Shown piece by piece: positions 62,766-64,000 of a stretch of 64,000 nt of DNA. Below the pieces are notes generated by a model. The model did not search any database. It was given only the letters and a program-made list of their open reading frames with translations, and had not been told where the DNA came from. The position numbers and the translations under genes are program-made. Numbering within the stretch: position 1 is the first letter of the stretch; each line of letters starts with the position of its first letter. This DNA comes from Gammaproteobacteria bacterium (lineage in GTDB: Bacteria; Pseudomonadota; Gammaproteobacteria; UBA6429; Thiohalophilaceae). The DNA lies in assembly GCA_016194635.1 (NCBI GenBank), contig JACQBC010000027.1, positions 1 to 64,000 of the forward strand. The letters run 5' to 3'.

Positions 62766-63131
62766 CTATACATCCACCGTTTGAGGGCGAACAAAGGTTA
62801 ACACCGTCGCGTTACGCGAGGGCGTACGCTTGCGCAACAGGCTAGGTTCGTCTTTCAGCATCTCTTGATAACACTCGCGTAATTCGGTGAAGGAATCCCA
62901 CATCATGCGCGATAGGGCCACACAGGCCGCCAAGGGGGTACCGGCGCGTTCTCGCACCCGGTCGATTCGCCATTGTAAGCGGCGTAATTGCAGACGCTTA
63001 TCTTCTGGTACTTGGGCGATGAACTCATCGATGGTTTCCAGGCGCAGGGCCTCGAACCGCACCGGATCTTCCTTGGCCAGGGTCATCCAGGTCTCAAAAT
63101 CCGGCAACGTAGTCCGTGATGATTGCAGCAT
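62766..63131 (-). CDS. DUF3135 family protein
   Basis: 121 residues. [30 protein letters not shown] and [33 protein letters not shown] fit DUF3135. Soluble and helical; function unknown. Start taken at [10 protein letters not shown]; an in-frame start 5 codons upstream exists. Confidence 0.82.
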   Translation of the reverse strand: MLQSSRTTLPDFETWMTLAKEDPVRFEALRLETIDEFIAQVPEDKRLQLRRLQWRIDRVRERAGTPLAACVALSRMMWDSFTELRECYQEMLKDEPSLLRKRTPSRNATVLTFVRPQTVDV

Positions 63132-63403
63132 TGTTAAACTCCCCACACACGAGATTTTTTTGTCCTATCAGGGTAACGCCATTTAGCTATCCCATGCTAG
63201 CGACTAGCGGCACTATAAACCTGCCGGTTTTCCCTTACTGTCTACAGGGTATCAAAGCGCCCTGGAGAAAGATGGTTAAATTATCATCGTTTTTTTTAGG
63301 GGGAATGTCAAAAACATTCGCAGTTAAACAATAACGCGAATATAAGCTTATAGTATATTGATTTAAAAGATAATTTATAAAAAGACACAATCTATGCGGA
63401 TCG
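63132..63403. other. AT-rich gap between rho and DUF3135
   Basis: 272 bases with no supported gene. It holds a small hairpin GAATGT-CAAAA-ACATTC at 63303-63319 and several A/T tracts after the rho stop. Part may be the DUF3135 promoter. No clear terminator with a T-tract for rho was found. Confidence 0.5.
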
Positions 63404-64000
63404 CTACCGTTTCATCGAATCGAAAAATACCGCGTTGGTCTTGGTAGCCCGCATCTTGTCGGCGAGAAATTCCATCGCCGCCAGTTCATCCATGTCGTGC
63501 ACGACCTTGCGAATAATCCACATCTTTTGCAGCTCATCCGGTGTAGTAAGCAGTTCCTCGCGGCGCGTGCCCGAACGATTGATGGTGATTGCCGGGTAGA
63601 TACGTTTTTCCGCAATACGCCGATCCAAATGGATTTCCATGTTGCCGGTGCCTTTGAATTCTTCGTAGATCACATCGTCCATGCGCGAACCTGTATCGAT
63701 CAAGGCGGTGGCAATGATGGTGAGCGAACCGCCTTCTTCAATATTGCGGGCCGCACCGAAAAACCGTTTGGGTTTTTGCAAGGCGTTGGCATCCACACCG
63801 CCGGTGAGTACCTTACCGGAGGATGGAATTACGGTGTTGTAGGCGCGCGCCAGACGGGTAATCGAATCCAGCAGAATCACCACATCGAGCTTGTGTTCTA
63901 CCAAACGCTTGGCCTTTTCAATCACCATCTCCGCGACTTGCACATGCCGAGTAGCGGGTTCATCGAAGGTACTGGAGATCACCTCACCGCGCACCGAACG
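63404..64000 (-). CDS. rho: Transcription termination factor Rho (3' part)
   Basis: The last 198 codons; the gene continues beyond base 64000. [36 protein letters not shown] (Walker B), [37 protein letters not shown] and [25 protein letters not shown] are the RNA-dependent helicase core. Nearly invariant sequence, so the identification is secure. Confidence 0.98.
   Translation of the reverse strand, partial: RSVRGEVISSTFDEPATRHVQVAEMVIEKAKRLVEHKLDVVILLDSITRLARAYNTVIPSSGKVLTGGVDANALQKPKRFFGAARNIEEGGSLTIIATALIDTGSRMDDVIYEEFKGTGNMEIHLDRRIAEKRIYPAITINRSGTRREELLTTPDELQKMWIIRKVVHDMDELAAMEFLADKMRATKTNAVFFDSMKR

Overview
The window reads as one continuous stretch of a gammaproteobacterial chromosome, moderately GC-rich and densely coded. 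The gene order pilM-N-O-P-Q-aroK-aroB with a DamX-like SPOR protein, dapF-DUF484-xerC, lptM-lysA and gltB-gltD-hemE is typical of Gammaproteobacteria. A truncated soxY with a Tat signal at the left edge, a cytochrome P460 and several extracytoplasmic redox proteins suggest a sulfur-oxidising, probably chemolithotrophic lineage (Chromatiales, Ectothiorhodospirales or Acidiferrobacterales type). The genus cannot be fixed from sequence reading alone.

Layout. 1-9.1 kb: soxY (partial) preceded by an NtrC-type two-component system and a membrane protein gene; lptM-lysA; then a second NtrC-type system that diverges from a 65-codon gene. Both soxY and the 65-codon gene have a well-formed sigma-54 (-24/-12) promoter with palindromes or repeats upstream. 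9-13 kb: periplasmic peroxiredoxin, AlkA-type glycosylase and an accessory patch with two hairpin repeat elements, an orphan Hcp, an Imm11-like immunity protein and a broken AHH-nuclease toxin gene. 13-19.7 kb: a TetR-controlled operon with a Lol-like ABC transporter, a LolA-like carrier, an outer-membrane barrel and a DUF2141 protein. 19.7-23.3 kb: TrhA/hemolysin III, peroxiredoxin, SDR and LysR. 23.3-26.3 kb: an ECF sigma/anti-sigma pair with an NTF2-like secreted protein, cytochrome P460 and a secreted dockerin-like protein. Two promoters in this locus share the same bipartite motif with identical spacing.

26.4-43 kb is mostly core metabolism: dapF, DUF484, xerC, two methyltransferases, gnd-zwf with convergent pgl, a DUF6714-like gene, a GST, hemE, gltD and gltB. 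A third hairpin repeat lies before hemE's downstream neighbour. 43.3-48.3 kb holds a TlpA-DUF4266-DUF3570-ApbE cluster with an OmpR-type two-component system. The DUF3570 protein carries a motif resembling the target of the neighbouring flavin transferase. 48.5-58.9 kb is the long leftward type IV pilus/shikimate run: pilMNOPQ, aroK, aroB, dgt, a WGR protein and a DamX-like ATPase. 59-64 kb: mrcA (PBP1A), a conserved hypothetical, rpmE, DUF3135 and the 3' part of rho.

The most promising regions for something undescribed are the two sigma-54 circuits (especially the 65-codon gene), the DUF4266/DUF3570/ApbE/TlpA system, the ECF locus with its readable promoter motif, the hairpin elements whose core is conserved while the outer stems differ, and the Lol-like export operon. 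No tRNA, rRNA, CRISPR array, insertion sequence or prophage was seen.
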